DNA of 64,000 nucleotides. It comes from Phocaeicola coprophilus. Lineage in GTDB: Bacteria; Bacteroidota; Bacteroidia; Bacteroidales; Bacteroidaceae. A program made the position numbers and the translations under genes. The stretch spans positions 1 through 64,000 of the forward strand of contig JACJJM010000007.1 in NCBI GenBank assembly GCA_016900015.1, read 5' to 3'. Below the pieces are notes generated by a model that worked only from the letters and a program-made list of their open reading frames with translations, ran no database searches and had not been told where the DNA came from. Shown here piece by piece: positions 56,553-64,000 of the stretch. Within the stretch, counting starts at the first letter, position 1, and every line of letters starts with the position of its first letter.

Positions 56553-58640
56553 TCACTTAGCCAATGGCATCCAGACAGTCATTTCCGACTTGCCACGGTT
56601 GCCCCATGCAAAGTAAGGAATCAACTGGATTTTCACTTTCTGATCTGCCTTGCCCACTTCGCGATAGAGCACATTGTCCCATGAATCTTCTTGCATCAAG
56701 CGGGCCTCGCCTTCAAGCGCAACCATCTTGCTGCCATCGATGGTGATTTCTTTCGGAGTGAACTGAATGTCAGCCGGAATCAACACATCGCCGATGCGCT
56801 TACCATCAGCCACATCCATACCTTCCAAACAGTAAACCAACGGACCACGTTTCACGACCACTTGGTTGCGGGTCTCTTCCACCAACGGATTGGATTCCAT
56901 CAACTTCACGCGCATCTCCATGTCGAGTGTCACCACGTCACCTTTCTTCCACACACGGTTAATCGTGGCGTAAGTATTGGCTTTAGCCTCCACTGCGACC
57001 GGTTCGCCGTTGACCGTCACTGTCGCTTTGTCACACCATGCAGGAATACGCAGATGGAGTGCCATCTCCTGTTTCTTCGGAACAGCGTTAAAGGTCAACA
57101 CCACCTTGCCATCATACGGATAACCGGTCACCTGCGACACCTTCAAATCATGTTTGCCCAGCTTCGTGGTCAGTTCGCTCTGTCCATACAAGTTACACCA
57201 CAAGGCGTTTTCACTCACCGTATAAGCATAATTCTGCGCTTCGCAAATGGTGCGCAATGTATTGGGAGGACAACAGAAACAGCTGATGTACTCCTGACGT
57301 TCACGCGGCCAACGCAGCGTGTAGGGGAAATCATAGCTCAGACGCAGGGGATTGGTATAGAAATAACGTTTGCCGTCCAGGCTCACGCCACTCAGGACAC
57401 TGTTGTAGAGAGCCGTCTCCACGATGTCGGCATACTTGGCATCGCCCGTGCTCTCAAGCATACGCCAGTTGAAAAGCATGTTGCCGATGTTGGCACACGT
57501 CTCATTGTGAGCTGTGCTGTTGGGCAACTGGTATGCGCGGCCATAGCTCTGGTGCACTTTCTGGATGCTGTCCGGCTCGTAGCATGTGCCGTCAGGCGAA
57601 GTGCCGTCATAGAGCGCACCACAAGCTCCGGTCACATACATCTTGCGGTTCACGATGTCATTCCAGATGCTCGTGAGGTTTTTCATCAACTGCTCTTCGC
57701 CTGTCTCAGCATATACGTCAGCCACACCTGCATAGAGGTAATTGGCACGCACGGCATGTCCCATCGCGTTGTATTGTTCGCGGAAAGGGATACGGTCCTG
57801 ATTGTCGTCCGTCCCGTTTTCCACCATGCCGCGGATGTCTATCAAGTTCTTTGAAAGTTCCAAATAACGGGGATTTCCTGTCGCACGATACATTTCGACC
57901 ACGCCCATGTAGTGTGACGGACAGATGGCGTTGCGGGCCAATTCGGCCGAGGCCGTCTCATAGAAGTGACAGAGGAAGTCGGTCGCCTTGATGGCAGCGT
58001 CAAACAGCGTACGCTTGCCGGTGGCACGATAGTGCGTGATACCGGCCATCATCAAGTGGCCCAGGTTGTAGGTCTCAAAGTTCAGCCGGTTGGCAAAAGC
58101 GCCTTTTTCATCTTCTGCGCCCACCTTCGTGCCGATGACAGTCTGCTGGCGGTTTTCACTGTGGGTGTCAATGCCCTTGTTGCGCTCTTCGATAATGACA
58201 GGAGTATGGATGTAGCCATCGGCACGCTGTGCTTTCACCACCTGCTCGATGAATTTGTCCATCAGGGCATCCAGCTCCGGGTCTTTGTTGACTGCATAGA
58301 CGGCAGCCACGGCTTCCAGCCATTTATACATGTCGCCGTCATGAAACGGAGGACCCCAATGTTCACCCTCACATGTGCCAGCAGCAATTTCGAAATTGCG
58401 GAATCCGTGGGATATATCCGGATTGCTCCATGTGGCCCACATGCTTTGAAGCGAAGTGTTACTGTACACGTCGAAGCGTTCGCCCCAGAAGCCTCCGGTC
58501 CATTTCACCGCTCCCAACGGAGTATTTACCATTTTTGAATACTTACTGTGTGACATGTCGGTCAATCCACCCGATTGTGCCACGGCGGCACCAGACACAC
58601 ATACAGCCAATGCAAATGTCGAGAAAAGTTTTTTTATCAT
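56553..58640 (-). CDS. GH127-type beta-L-arabinofuranosidase (DUF1680)
   Basis: An exported enzyme of about 695 residues. The frame opens at 58661, but the ATG at 58640 gives a clean signal peptide (MIKKLFSTFALAVCVSGAAVA) and leaves about 26 bases after the predicted start point; the earlier ATG would leave only about five. The (alpha/alpha)6 barrel begins VKWTGGFWGERFDVYSNTSL. The zinc-cysteine cluster of the family is visible in ISCFCCPPNTLRTICE with an upstream Glu in HNETCANIG. Beta-sandwich domains follow (MALHLRIPAWCDKATVTVNGEPV). It releases beta-linked L-arabinofuranose, as in hydroxyproline-rich glycoproteins or pectic side chains. First gene of the locus in this window. Confidence 0.92.
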   Translation of the reverse strand: MIKKLFSTFALAVCVSGAAVAQSGGLTDMSHSKYSKMVNTPLGAVKWTGGFWGERFDVYSNTSLQSMWATWSNPDISHGFRNFEIAAGTCEGEHWGPPFHDGDMYKWLEAVAAVYAVNKDPELDALMDKFIEQVVKAQRADGYIHTPVIIEERNKGIDTHSENRQQTVIGTKVGAEDEKGAFANRLNFETYNLGHLMMAGITHYRATGKRTLFDAAIKATDFLCHFYETASAELARNAICPSHYMGVVEMYRATGNPRYLELSKNLIDIRGMVENGTDDNQDRIPFREQYNAMGHAVRANYLYAGVADVYAETGEEQLMKNLTSIWNDIVNRKMYVTGACGALYDGTSPDGTCYEPDSIQKVHQSYGRAYQLPNSTAHNETCANIGNMLFNWRMLESTGDAKYADIVETALYNSVLSGVSLDGKRYFYTNPLRLSYDFPYTLRWPRERQEYISCFCCPPNTLRTICEAQNYAYTVSENALWCNLYGQSELTTKLGKHDLKVSQVTGYPYDGKVVLTFNAVPKKQEMALHLRIPAWCDKATVTVNGEPVAVEAKANTYATINRVWKKGDVVTLDMEMRVKLMESNPLVEETRNQVVVKRGPLVYCLEGMDVADGKRIGDVLIPADIQFTPKEITIDGSKMVALEGEARLMQEDSWDNVLYREVGKADQKVKIQLIPYFAWGNRGKSEMTVWMPLAK

Positions 58641-58672
58641 AGCATTTTGTATTAGTTTCATAGATTAACACG

Positions 58673-58680
58673 CAAATATA
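58673..58680 (-). promoter_or_regulatory. -7 element of the GH127 gene
   Basis: TATATTTG on the minus strand matches TAnnTTTG, 32 bases before the preferred ATG. No TTG lies at the right upstream distance, which would fit a promoter needing an activator. Confidence 0.55.
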
Positions 58681-58902
58681 TAATAAAATAAGCAGATAAC
58701 AGAAGTGCACGAGAAAAGTTTTCGGTTTTTACACATATTTCTTTGCCATCAGCAAGCTCACACAGAGCAAACATTATTACCACCGGTTGACAAAAATTCC
58801 GACATAAGAAACGACTACGGAACAAAAAGACAGGTATTTGTACTTTGTGTCGATTTTTAACTTCTATCGATCTTTGAGCTTTTTCCTTGCATTCTCGACG
58901 TA

Positions 58903-58955
58903 AACCCCAATCAGTCATCAGCACGTTTGTTCAAACTCTTCGGCCGATTTGGGGT
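58903..58955. repeat. MITE-like repeat, internally deleted copy D
   Basis: Starts AACCCCAATCAGTCATCAGCACG, keeps TTTGTTCAAACTCTT and jumps straight to CGATTTGGGGT, so the inner 120 bases of the 176-bp element are missing while both ends remain. Confidence 0.7.
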
Positions 58956-59110
58956 AAACGAATCACTCTACGTGTCTAAAAGTTCCCGCCGTGGCATGTC
59001 TCCCGATGCCAATTATGCTAAACATGCCACAGTGGCACATCAAACCACAAATCCCGAAAACGAATGAATATATAGGGTCCTCACGCCCCCTTAATGGCGA
59101 GCGAGGACAG

Positions 59111-59160
59111 CCTCCTTTCCGCTCCCGGACGGACTCCTTTCCGTGGTTGGCTACCCTCTA
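59111..59160. repeat. 22-bp periodic CCTCCTTTCCG element
   Basis: Units start at 59111 and 59133 (CCTCCTTTCCG and ACTCCTTTCCG), with a decayed third at 59155. GGCTACCC follows as in the 18-kb copy, and CGAATAGA lies 30 bases further on. Confidence 0.65.
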
Positions 59161-59229
59161 TGGGGCACACATCCATGATAACAGCCTCGAATAGACAGAT
59201 ACTACAAGGCTGTACAAAAAATGGATTTT

Positions 59230-59405
59230 AACCCAAATCGGTCATTAGCACGTTTGTTCAAACTCTTTGGACGCTTTTCGATTTCTGCCGGCATCTTTTC
59301 CCGCCCTTTCCCTTGACATAGCCCGCTATGCCTTCGGAAAAGAACAGAAAAATCTGCCTAGCATAAATCAAAAATCGTCTCAAAGCCTAATGACCGATTT
59401 GGGTT
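59230..59405. mobile_element. MITE-like repeat, intact copy B with 19-bp terminal inverted repeats
   Basis: AACCCAAATCGGTCATTAG at 59230-59248 is the exact reverse complement of 59387-59405. Further in, TTTGGACGCTTTTCGATTT is roughly complementary to the other side (TTTGAGACGATTTTTGATTT), so the 176-bp element can fold over most of its length. It has no coding capacity. Size, ends and copy pattern resemble a miniature inverted-repeat element moved by a transposase encoded elsewhere. A duplicated target cannot be read unambiguously (TTTAA-like bases flank both ends). Confidence 0.8.
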
Positions 59406-59444
59406 TAACCAGAGACGCAGAGTTCTTATTCTACTGATTTAAAT

Positions 59445-59616
59445 AACTATTCATTAGCACGTATGTCCAAACTCTTTGGACGCTTTTCGACTTCTGCCGG
59501 CATCTTTTCCCCGCTTTTTTCCCCTGACATCGCCCCTAAGCCTTCGGAAAAGGGTTGGAAAACCGGCTCGTCCCAAATCAAAAAAATCAGCTCAAAGACT
59601 AACACGATTTAGGGTA
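59445..59616. repeat. MITE-like repeat, decayed copy C
   Basis: About 172 bp in the same orientation as copy B and only 40 bases after it. Shared blocks include TTAGCACGT.TGTCCAAACTCTTTGGACGCTTTTCGA, TCTGCCGGCATCTTTTCC and CCTTCGGAAAAG. The ends (TATTCATTAG and CTAACACGATTTAGGGT) no longer pair perfectly. It may be an older insertion or a local duplication. Confidence 0.75.
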
Positions 59617-59689
59617 AACAAATGCGGATGACAAGGACTTCATCAGCGTCCTTGCCATCCGCATATTTTTAGTACAATCAGCCTCCGGC

Positions 59690-59971
59690 TTACAGACTGT
59701 AACGGAACCCCAGCAACAGGCGGGCAAAGCGATCGCCGGCATCCGTCTTGCGGGCGGCCATCTGCCAAGCTGCTATCATTTCAAAACCTCGCCACTCATA
59801 ACCAAGTCCGGCCGTAAGCATCGAGGGCGAATCGTCGGTGCGCAACACCGTACCTGCACGTAAAGCCCATTGTTTGTAAAGAGCCTCTGCACCTAAATTG
59901 ACATCGGTCGTAGCCCGAACCTGACCGGCTTTGAACGCATGACGCGCACCCACAGCCAAACGGCTTCCCAA
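59690..59971 (-). pseudogene. C-terminal part of the frameshifted PorV-like barrel
   Basis: A 93-residue frame (start codon only TTG) that continues the barrel of the preceding frame: GSRLAVGARHAFKAGQVRATTDVNLGAEALYKQWALRAGTVLRTDD, ending LLLGFRYSL with a terminal aromatic strand. Read without the frame change it would join the upstream frame near 59985-60003 to make one protein of about 325 residues. Confidence 0.75.
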
Positions 59972-60672
59972 GAACCGGATAACAAGGTGGTCAATTCTGT
60001 GCCTAAAGCAAGCTCAAGCGGCAGGTTCACGTCCGTACTCTGACCATAAGTCAACTTCGGACCGATATTGGCCAAACGGAGCGTCGTGTGTGCAAAGCAT
60101 GGACGTCCTCCGGCCTTGAACTTATCCGCACGGCTGACACCGACCGTGGCAGCCACCGTCTCTCCCATCTGTCCTATCTGGCTATTGACATAGGACAACA
60201 CAGCGTGAGCTGCCCAATGAGGGGTAAACGAATAGGCATACCCCAAGTCAATCGTGTAATCCTGAGGACGTATGGTATAATGGCGGTCCAAATGCTGCTC
60301 ACTGAAAGCTTCCAGTTTCAGACCTCCCACATAGCGGAAGCCCGCAAACAAAGCATGGCGGCAACCCACCTTTCCGGCCAGCCCGACGGCTGTGCCCCAT
60401 TGACGGCCATCCACCCCCTGAAACTTAGCATGCCCCATAAAGGACACCGAAGCATCCAGCCTGCAATCGGTGGAAAAGATGGCTGAAGGATTCGTGTAAA
60501 TATACATACGTTCGGCACGCCCTAACGAGGCATCACCCATCGCAGCACTACGTGCATCCGGATTTACCCTCAACAGCTCCGGGCCGCTCTGTGAAAACAT
60601 CGCAAGGGGCAGCATACAAGCCACCAGCGCAAGCCCTATCCGTCTCGTCATATTATAATAAATATAGTTCAT
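59893..60672 (-). CDS. PorV/PorQ-like outer-membrane protein, frameshifted
   Basis: N-terminal 240-260 residues of an outer-membrane barrel of the PorV (FadL-like) group that serves the type IX secretion system. The signal peptide (LALVACMLPLAMFSQ) is followed by RVNPDARSAAMGDASLGR and YIYTNPSAIFSTDCRLDASVSFMGH, close to the PorV pattern of Gly/Asn-Pro motifs. The frame leaves homology at about TELTT and ends in an unrelated tail, while the adjacent frame carries the real C-terminus, so a one-base change near 59990 breaks it. The ATG at 60672 has AGGAG seven bases upstream and lies just after the protease stop, so the two are one operon. Confidence 0.75.
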   Translation of the reverse strand: MNYIYYNMTRRIGLALVACMLPLAMFSQSGPELLRVNPDARSAAMGDASLGRAERMYIYTNPSAIFSTDCRLDASVSFMGHAKFQGVDGRQWGTAVGLAGKVGCRHALFAGFRYVGGLKLEAFSEQHLDRHYTIRPQDYTIDLGYAYSFTPHWAAHAVLSYVNSQIGQMGETVAATVGVSRADKFKAGGRPCFAHTTLRLANIGPKLTYGQSTDVNLPLELALGTELTTLLSGSWEAVWLWVRVMRSKPVRFGLRPMSI

Positions 60673-60674
60673 AA

Positions 60675-63455
60675 TCAAGCTCCTTTCATGATCGTCTGTT
60701 TATAAGTTCCGGCAGAGGATACCACCTCCAGTTTATACACTCCCGGAGCCAGGCGGCCCACTTGCACAGTTGCCACCAGGTTCTCATCGGGTTTCAAGTC
60801 GACCCGCAAGACTTCACGCCCGGAAGTGCTCCGAATCACGGCTTGAGATTCACGGCTTTTCTCAGAAAGCTGAATGTAAAGCAAGTCACGCAGCAAGGAA
60901 GGATATGTGCTGTAGACAAACGGTTCTTCGGCTGTGGCCATTTCTGTCACACGCAACGTGAACTGCTGCTGTTGGCGATTGTTGTGCGCATCTGTTGCCC
61001 GGACGGTAAGACGGACGATGCCCGGAGCCAGCGGCGTGACCTTCAACATGTCCTGAAAGACTTCCGCGCGGGCTATGCCTCCTTCAGACACCTCACACGT
61101 ATAAGCCACCTGCTGGTCTTGCGCCAGGGAGAAATAAGGTGACAAAGCTATCCCCAAAGGCAAATCAGTCGTAAGCATCGTGAATGTGACAGGCTTATCA
61201 GAGGTGTCGTCTGTGGTGGCGGCCACAATGACATAAGGTATCTGCACCGTAGTTTCAGCCCCCAGCTCATCCCGGAAAAGAATCTCCGCGGCATATTCGC
61301 CCAGCGGACGAACGGCTCGTATGATGAGGTGCAACACATTGCCTTCGCGTTGCATCGTGTATCCCAAATCTTCATTGACAAGCGTACACACCCATTGATG
61401 TCCGTCAGACTCAACAACTGTCAAATCCAACTCTGTCGGCTTCAGATTGCTCACCTGCAAAGGTTCTGTCGGGAGATTTTCGATGTAAGGCAATTTATTT
61501 TCAGTACTGCCCTCGGCAAACGCCGGATCTGCAGTCAACCCCCATCGGTCGACAGGCATAATGGCCAAGTAATAATGCTGATTAACCTTCAATCTGTCAA
61601 GTGTGAACGTATAAGTCTCACCAGCCTTTCTGACCCCGGTAAACACTTCTATGTAACGAAGCTCGCTGGCCGCAGACACATTGGAAGAACCTGCCGGAAT
61701 GGCTTGTGCCAAGTCCGTAGCGGCAAATGCCTTCTCACTGTAATAGATTCGATATGTGTTTGCCATCCCGTCATCTTCGTCGGCGCTGATTTTCCAAGAA
61801 AGGATTATCTGGTTGTACAATGTGCGCAACGTAAGTTCAGTGGACGCCGGACGCTTGTGCTGGTTATCATCTAAAGCACGGGCTGCATCAATATATCCCC
61901 GCCCAAGCGTATTCTTCAAGGTCGGATTTTGCTCATTGATGTCAAACGGGCGCAATGCATTCAGGATACGTGCCTTACAATCTTCGTTGGTAAACCCCTT
62001 ACCTCCTTTGGCAGACACGACCAAAGCCGCTATCCCAGCCACATAAGGTGACGCTTGGGAGGTGCCAAACTTGGTGAGATAACTCTCCCCTGCATTGTTA
62101 GCCGAAGGCTTTACAGCACTCAAAATATCACCATTGGCACCTTGGTACATGGCATCACCGCCCGGGCCACATATATCAACCCAGCTTCCACGGCAAGTGT
62201 ACCAAGCCGCTTTCATCTGCGGTCCGTAGGACGAGACAGCTATCACAGGCTCATAGGCTGCCGGATAATGTTTAATCGTCTGGCCGTCATTACCTGCTAC
62301 AGCCACAATCAATCCGCCCTTCATGGGTGAACCTTCCAACTGATTCCCCTCATTGTCACAACCCGCAAACCGGATGAAATAGTTCATCGCATCTTCCAAA
62401 TATCCCGGAAGACGTTCATAAGGGTCGAGCGGCAACATCCATGAACAATTGGCTATGACAGCTCCGTTGTCGGCCGCATAAACAAAAGCCGGCGCCGAAT
62501 TGGATTCTTCATTGCGCCCAATGCATTGGCAACTCATAAGGCGTACGCCTGTCTCCGGAGTGCCGTTTCCTCCGGCTATTCCGGCAATGCCAATGCCATT
62601 GTTGGAGCGTGCACCGATGATGCCCGCACAATGGGTGCCGTGGTCGTTTGTATCCTCATAGACATACGGATGTCCGTCTGCAAAATTGTATCCATAGACA
62701 TCATCCACATAACCATTGCCATCATCATCCACATCCTCAAGACCGTCGCGCTCGGCGACATTGACACGCATGGCATCTGCCAAATCCTCATGAGTCACGT
62801 ATACTCCATGATCAAGCACAGCCACAATCACATTGGGCGTACCGGTTGTCACTTTCCAAGCCTCAAAAGCATTGACATCAGCCCCGGCCACAAATTTCGC
62901 ATTCAGCGAAGCGTCATTGTGCAACGCCCACTGTTTCCCCAACAAGGGGTCATTAAAGGGAAGACCTGCATTCGAAATGCGAGTGTCAGATGCAGGCAAA
63001 GCCAAGGGCCAAGCAGCCTCGCCCTCCAAATAGATGGGATATACCGGCTCCACCGACTCTACACCCTGTTCTTTACTCAACGTACGAATGGCACTACTCA
63101 CCGGCACTTCGTTATCAAAACGCACCTTGTACCAGCGATGCAAACCAGAGCGACGCTGTCTGGCTTCAAATTTTCCTCCAATGCGGAAAACCGGCTCCAC
63201 ACTGTTGAGCCTTATGGCATCAGCCGAACGGGTCAGACAGCTCTGCATGGCACGAGTTTCCGTACCACTGCCGGCATCCGACAGCCTGCCGGCCAGCTCT
63301 TCCGACACTTGCATACACACCACTCCGGGTACGGCATCCATCAACGCCGCTTCAGGAACGGGCTGCGGCGGCTGTTCTGACGGTAGTTCGTCAGAACAGC
63401 TCAAACACAGCGACGCAGCAACTGCGACAACATTATACAACAAATGGTATTTCAT
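60675..63455 (-). CDS. S8 family subtilisin-like protease with type IX sorting tail
   Basis: A 926-residue exported protease. The N-terminus has a lipobox-like SLCLSC (Cys20). A propeptide region (about 60-160) precedes the subtilisin domain with the catalytic triad Asp215 (VLDHG), His272 (DHGTHCAG) and Ser466 (GTSQASP, where most relatives have GTSMASP). Fibronectin-III-like (ELTLRTLYNQIILSWKIS) and cadherin-like (GIVRLTVRATDAHNNRQQQ) domains follow. The last 75 residues (YPSLLRDLLYIQLSEKSRES to GVYKLEVVSSAGTYKQTI) fit the type A C-terminal domain of type IX cargo. The PorV-like gene is next. Lipobox and sorting tail together are unusual. Confidence 0.92.
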   Translation of the reverse strand: MKYHLLYNVVAVAASLCLSCSDELPSEQPPQPVPEAALMDAVPGVVCMQVSEELAGRLSDAGSGTETRAMQSCLTRSADAIRLNSVEPVFRIGGKFEARQRRSGLHRWYKVRFDNEVPVSSAIRTLSKEQGVESVEPVYPIYLEGEAAWPLALPASDTRISNAGLPFNDPLLGKQWALHNDASLNAKFVAGADVNAFEAWKVTTGTPNVIVAVLDHGVYVTHEDLADAMRVNVAERDGLEDVDDDGNGYVDDVYGYNFADGHPYVYEDTNDHGTHCAGIIGARSNNGIGIAGIAGGNGTPETGVRLMSCQCIGRNEESNSAPAFVYAADNGAVIANCSWMLPLDPYERLPGYLEDAMNYFIRFAGCDNEGNQLEGSPMKGGLIVAVAGNDGQTIKHYPAAYEPVIAVSSYGPQMKAAWYTCRGSWVDICGPGGDAMYQGANGDILSAVKPSANNAGESYLTKFGTSQASPYVAGIAALVVSAKGGKGFTNEDCKARILNALRPFDINEQNPTLKNTLGRGYIDAARALDDNQHKRPASTELTLRTLYNQIILSWKISADEDDGMANTYRIYYSEKAFAATDLAQAIPAGSSNVSAASELRYIEVFTGVRKAGETYTFTLDRLKVNQHYYLAIMPVDRWGLTADPAFAEGSTENKLPYIENLPTEPLQVSNLKPTELDLTVVESDGHQWVCTLVNEDLGYTMQREGNVLHLIIRAVRPLGEYAAEILFRDELGAETTVQIPYVIVAATTDDTSDKPVTFTMLTTDLPLGIALSPYFSLAQDQQVAYTCEVSEGGIARAEVFQDMLKVTPLAPGIVRLTVRATDAHNNRQQQQFTLRVTEMATAEEPFVYSTYPSLLRDLLYIQLSEKSRESQAVIRSTSGREVLRVDLKPDENLVATVQVGRLAPGVYKLEVVSSAGTYKQTIMKGA

Positions 63456-63476
63456 AAGTCAACGTGGAATAAAAAG

Positions 63477-64000
63477 TCAATTATCAACAAGCGGTAAATA
63501 ACGAATTGTCAAACCAGCATTCAAATTCTGGATGCGCATTTCCCGCTTTTCAGCAGCATTCTGATAGATATGCCGCAAGCCAATCAGTGTAGAGCCTCTC
63601 TTGACCTCTTCTTCACGGACAAACTCGAAGCCAGCCTCTTGCAACAAAGCACTAAAATCCTCTGTCAGTTCAAAAGACATGTAATTGCCCACGACAACCA
63701 TACTATTATACTTTGCAGTGAAACTCAGCCCTTCCTCGACTACCTCGTGTGAGCTTTTGTTTTCCGTATAATAATGAGTGACGCCACTGATAGATGTACT
63801 GTAATAGTAGTCCACTTCCGAATCCCAATCCAAGGCATTCACTTCCTTCGCTCCGGTTTCCTCCACTTTCGCTTTCACTGTTTGCCAAGCCTCACCGATA
63901 TAATTGTTAAAGGGGAATGTGGCAAATTGCAGCGTATAAGTATAAGTAATCCGTATGACATCGTCTTTTTTCTCCAACAGGACAGAAAGAGCAGGATTGT
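63477..64000 (-). CDS. Unknown protein, 5' end outside the window
   Basis: The minus frame stays open to the window edge (…NPALSVLLEKKDDVIRITYTYTLQFATF), so at least 174 residues of the C-terminal part are here and the start lies beyond 64000. The sequence alternates hydrophobic residues like a beta-rich exported domain (ISGVTHYYTENKSSHEVVEEGLSFTAKYNSMVVVGNYMSFEL). I do not recognise the family. It ends 22 bases before the protease start and is probably in the same operon. Confidence 0.7.
   Translation of the reverse strand, partial: NPALSVLLEKKDDVIRITYTYTLQFATFPFNNYIGEAWQTVKAKVEETGAKEVNALDWDSEVDYYYSTSISGVTHYYTENKSSHEVVEEGLSFTAKYNSMVVVGNYMSFELTEDFSALLQEAGFEFVREEEVKRGSTLIGLRHIYQNAAEKREMRIQNLNAGLTIRYLPLVDN

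Larger units (their letters stand above)
58662..59689. other. 1-kb non-coding repeat-rich spacer
   Basis: No credible gene. It separates the carbohydrate locus from the type IX genes and is packed with the GH127 -7 element, three MITE-like copies and the 22-bp element listed above. This is the densest cluster of repeats in the window. Confidence 0.65.

Noticed and set aside
58658-58924. Minus-strand ORF of 88 codons upstream of GH127
   Set aside because: No motif, overlaps the promoter region, and its codon use is unlike that of the neighbours.

Overview
The window is a chromosomal stretch of a Bacteroidales gut-type bacterium (Bacteroides, Phocaeicola or Prevotella relatives). The signs are promoters of the Bacteroidetes form TTG-N19-TAnnTTTG, TonB-type outer-membrane barrels, a large block of pectin-type glycoside hydrolases, Bacteroidales-only families (DUF4199, DUF6452, DUF6048, long HU-like protein), an S8 protease with a type IX sorting tail, and a TlpA-type lipoprotein. 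Base composition is near 50% G+C, except for an AT-rich block at about 20.5-24.0 kb. The first 19 bases are the Tn5/Nextera mosaic end, so the left edge is a library artefact and not genome.

Layout. 0.2-5.2 kb: purL, then a split two-gene chromate-type transporter. 5.2-6.8 kb: a degraded patch with a secreted protein broken by a frameshift and a fragment of a TonB-receptor barrel. 7.3-10.8 kb: a secreted GH10-like (GHL10/YngK) hydrolase, then a radical-SAM protein paired with a DUF4130 DNA-glycosylase-like protein. 10.9-11.2 kb, minus strand: the SRP RNA followed at once by tRNA-Thr(UGU) and tRNA-Phe(GAA), with a clear promoter and terminator. 11.7-14.9 kb: DUF4199, a GT2 glycosyltransferase, two Bacteroidales proteins and mntP. 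15-20.5 kb, minus: a transglutaminase-like lipoprotein with a membrane-anchored winged-helix regulator, and a TonB-type barrel protein.

20.5-24.0 kb is an AT-rich island with a truncated small gene, a 772-residue orphan protein carrying an EF-Tu domain-II-like segment, and a five-unit 23-bp array of the palindrome ATCGCGAT. 24.1-27.5 kb, minus: ffh, a TlpA-like lipoprotein and folD. 28.1-33.9 kb, minus: an ABC exporter operon (ATPase, two MacB-like permeases, adaptor, TolC-like channel).

34.5-58.7 kb, minus: ten genes forming a carbohydrate-use locus with GH127, an MFS importer, cytoplasmic GH78, a GH67-like enzyme, an HU-like protein, a propeller-GH2 fusion, GH2 beta-galactosidase, GH106, an acetylesterase and a DUF5703 enzyme. 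The set fits rhamnose-, arabinose- and galactose-containing pectin side chains. No SusC/SusD pair is inside the window; the MFS protein is the visible uptake route. 59.7-64.0 kb, minus: a partial protein, an S8 protease with a type IX tail, and a frameshifted PorV-like barrel.

The most unusual layer lies between genes. Several unrelated sequence motifs occur as short arrays with fixed 22-, 23- or 24-bp spacing, many with palindromic cores, and there is a 176-bp MITE-like repeat with perfect 19-bp terminal inverted repeats in four states of decay, one of which supplies two thirds of an open reading frame.
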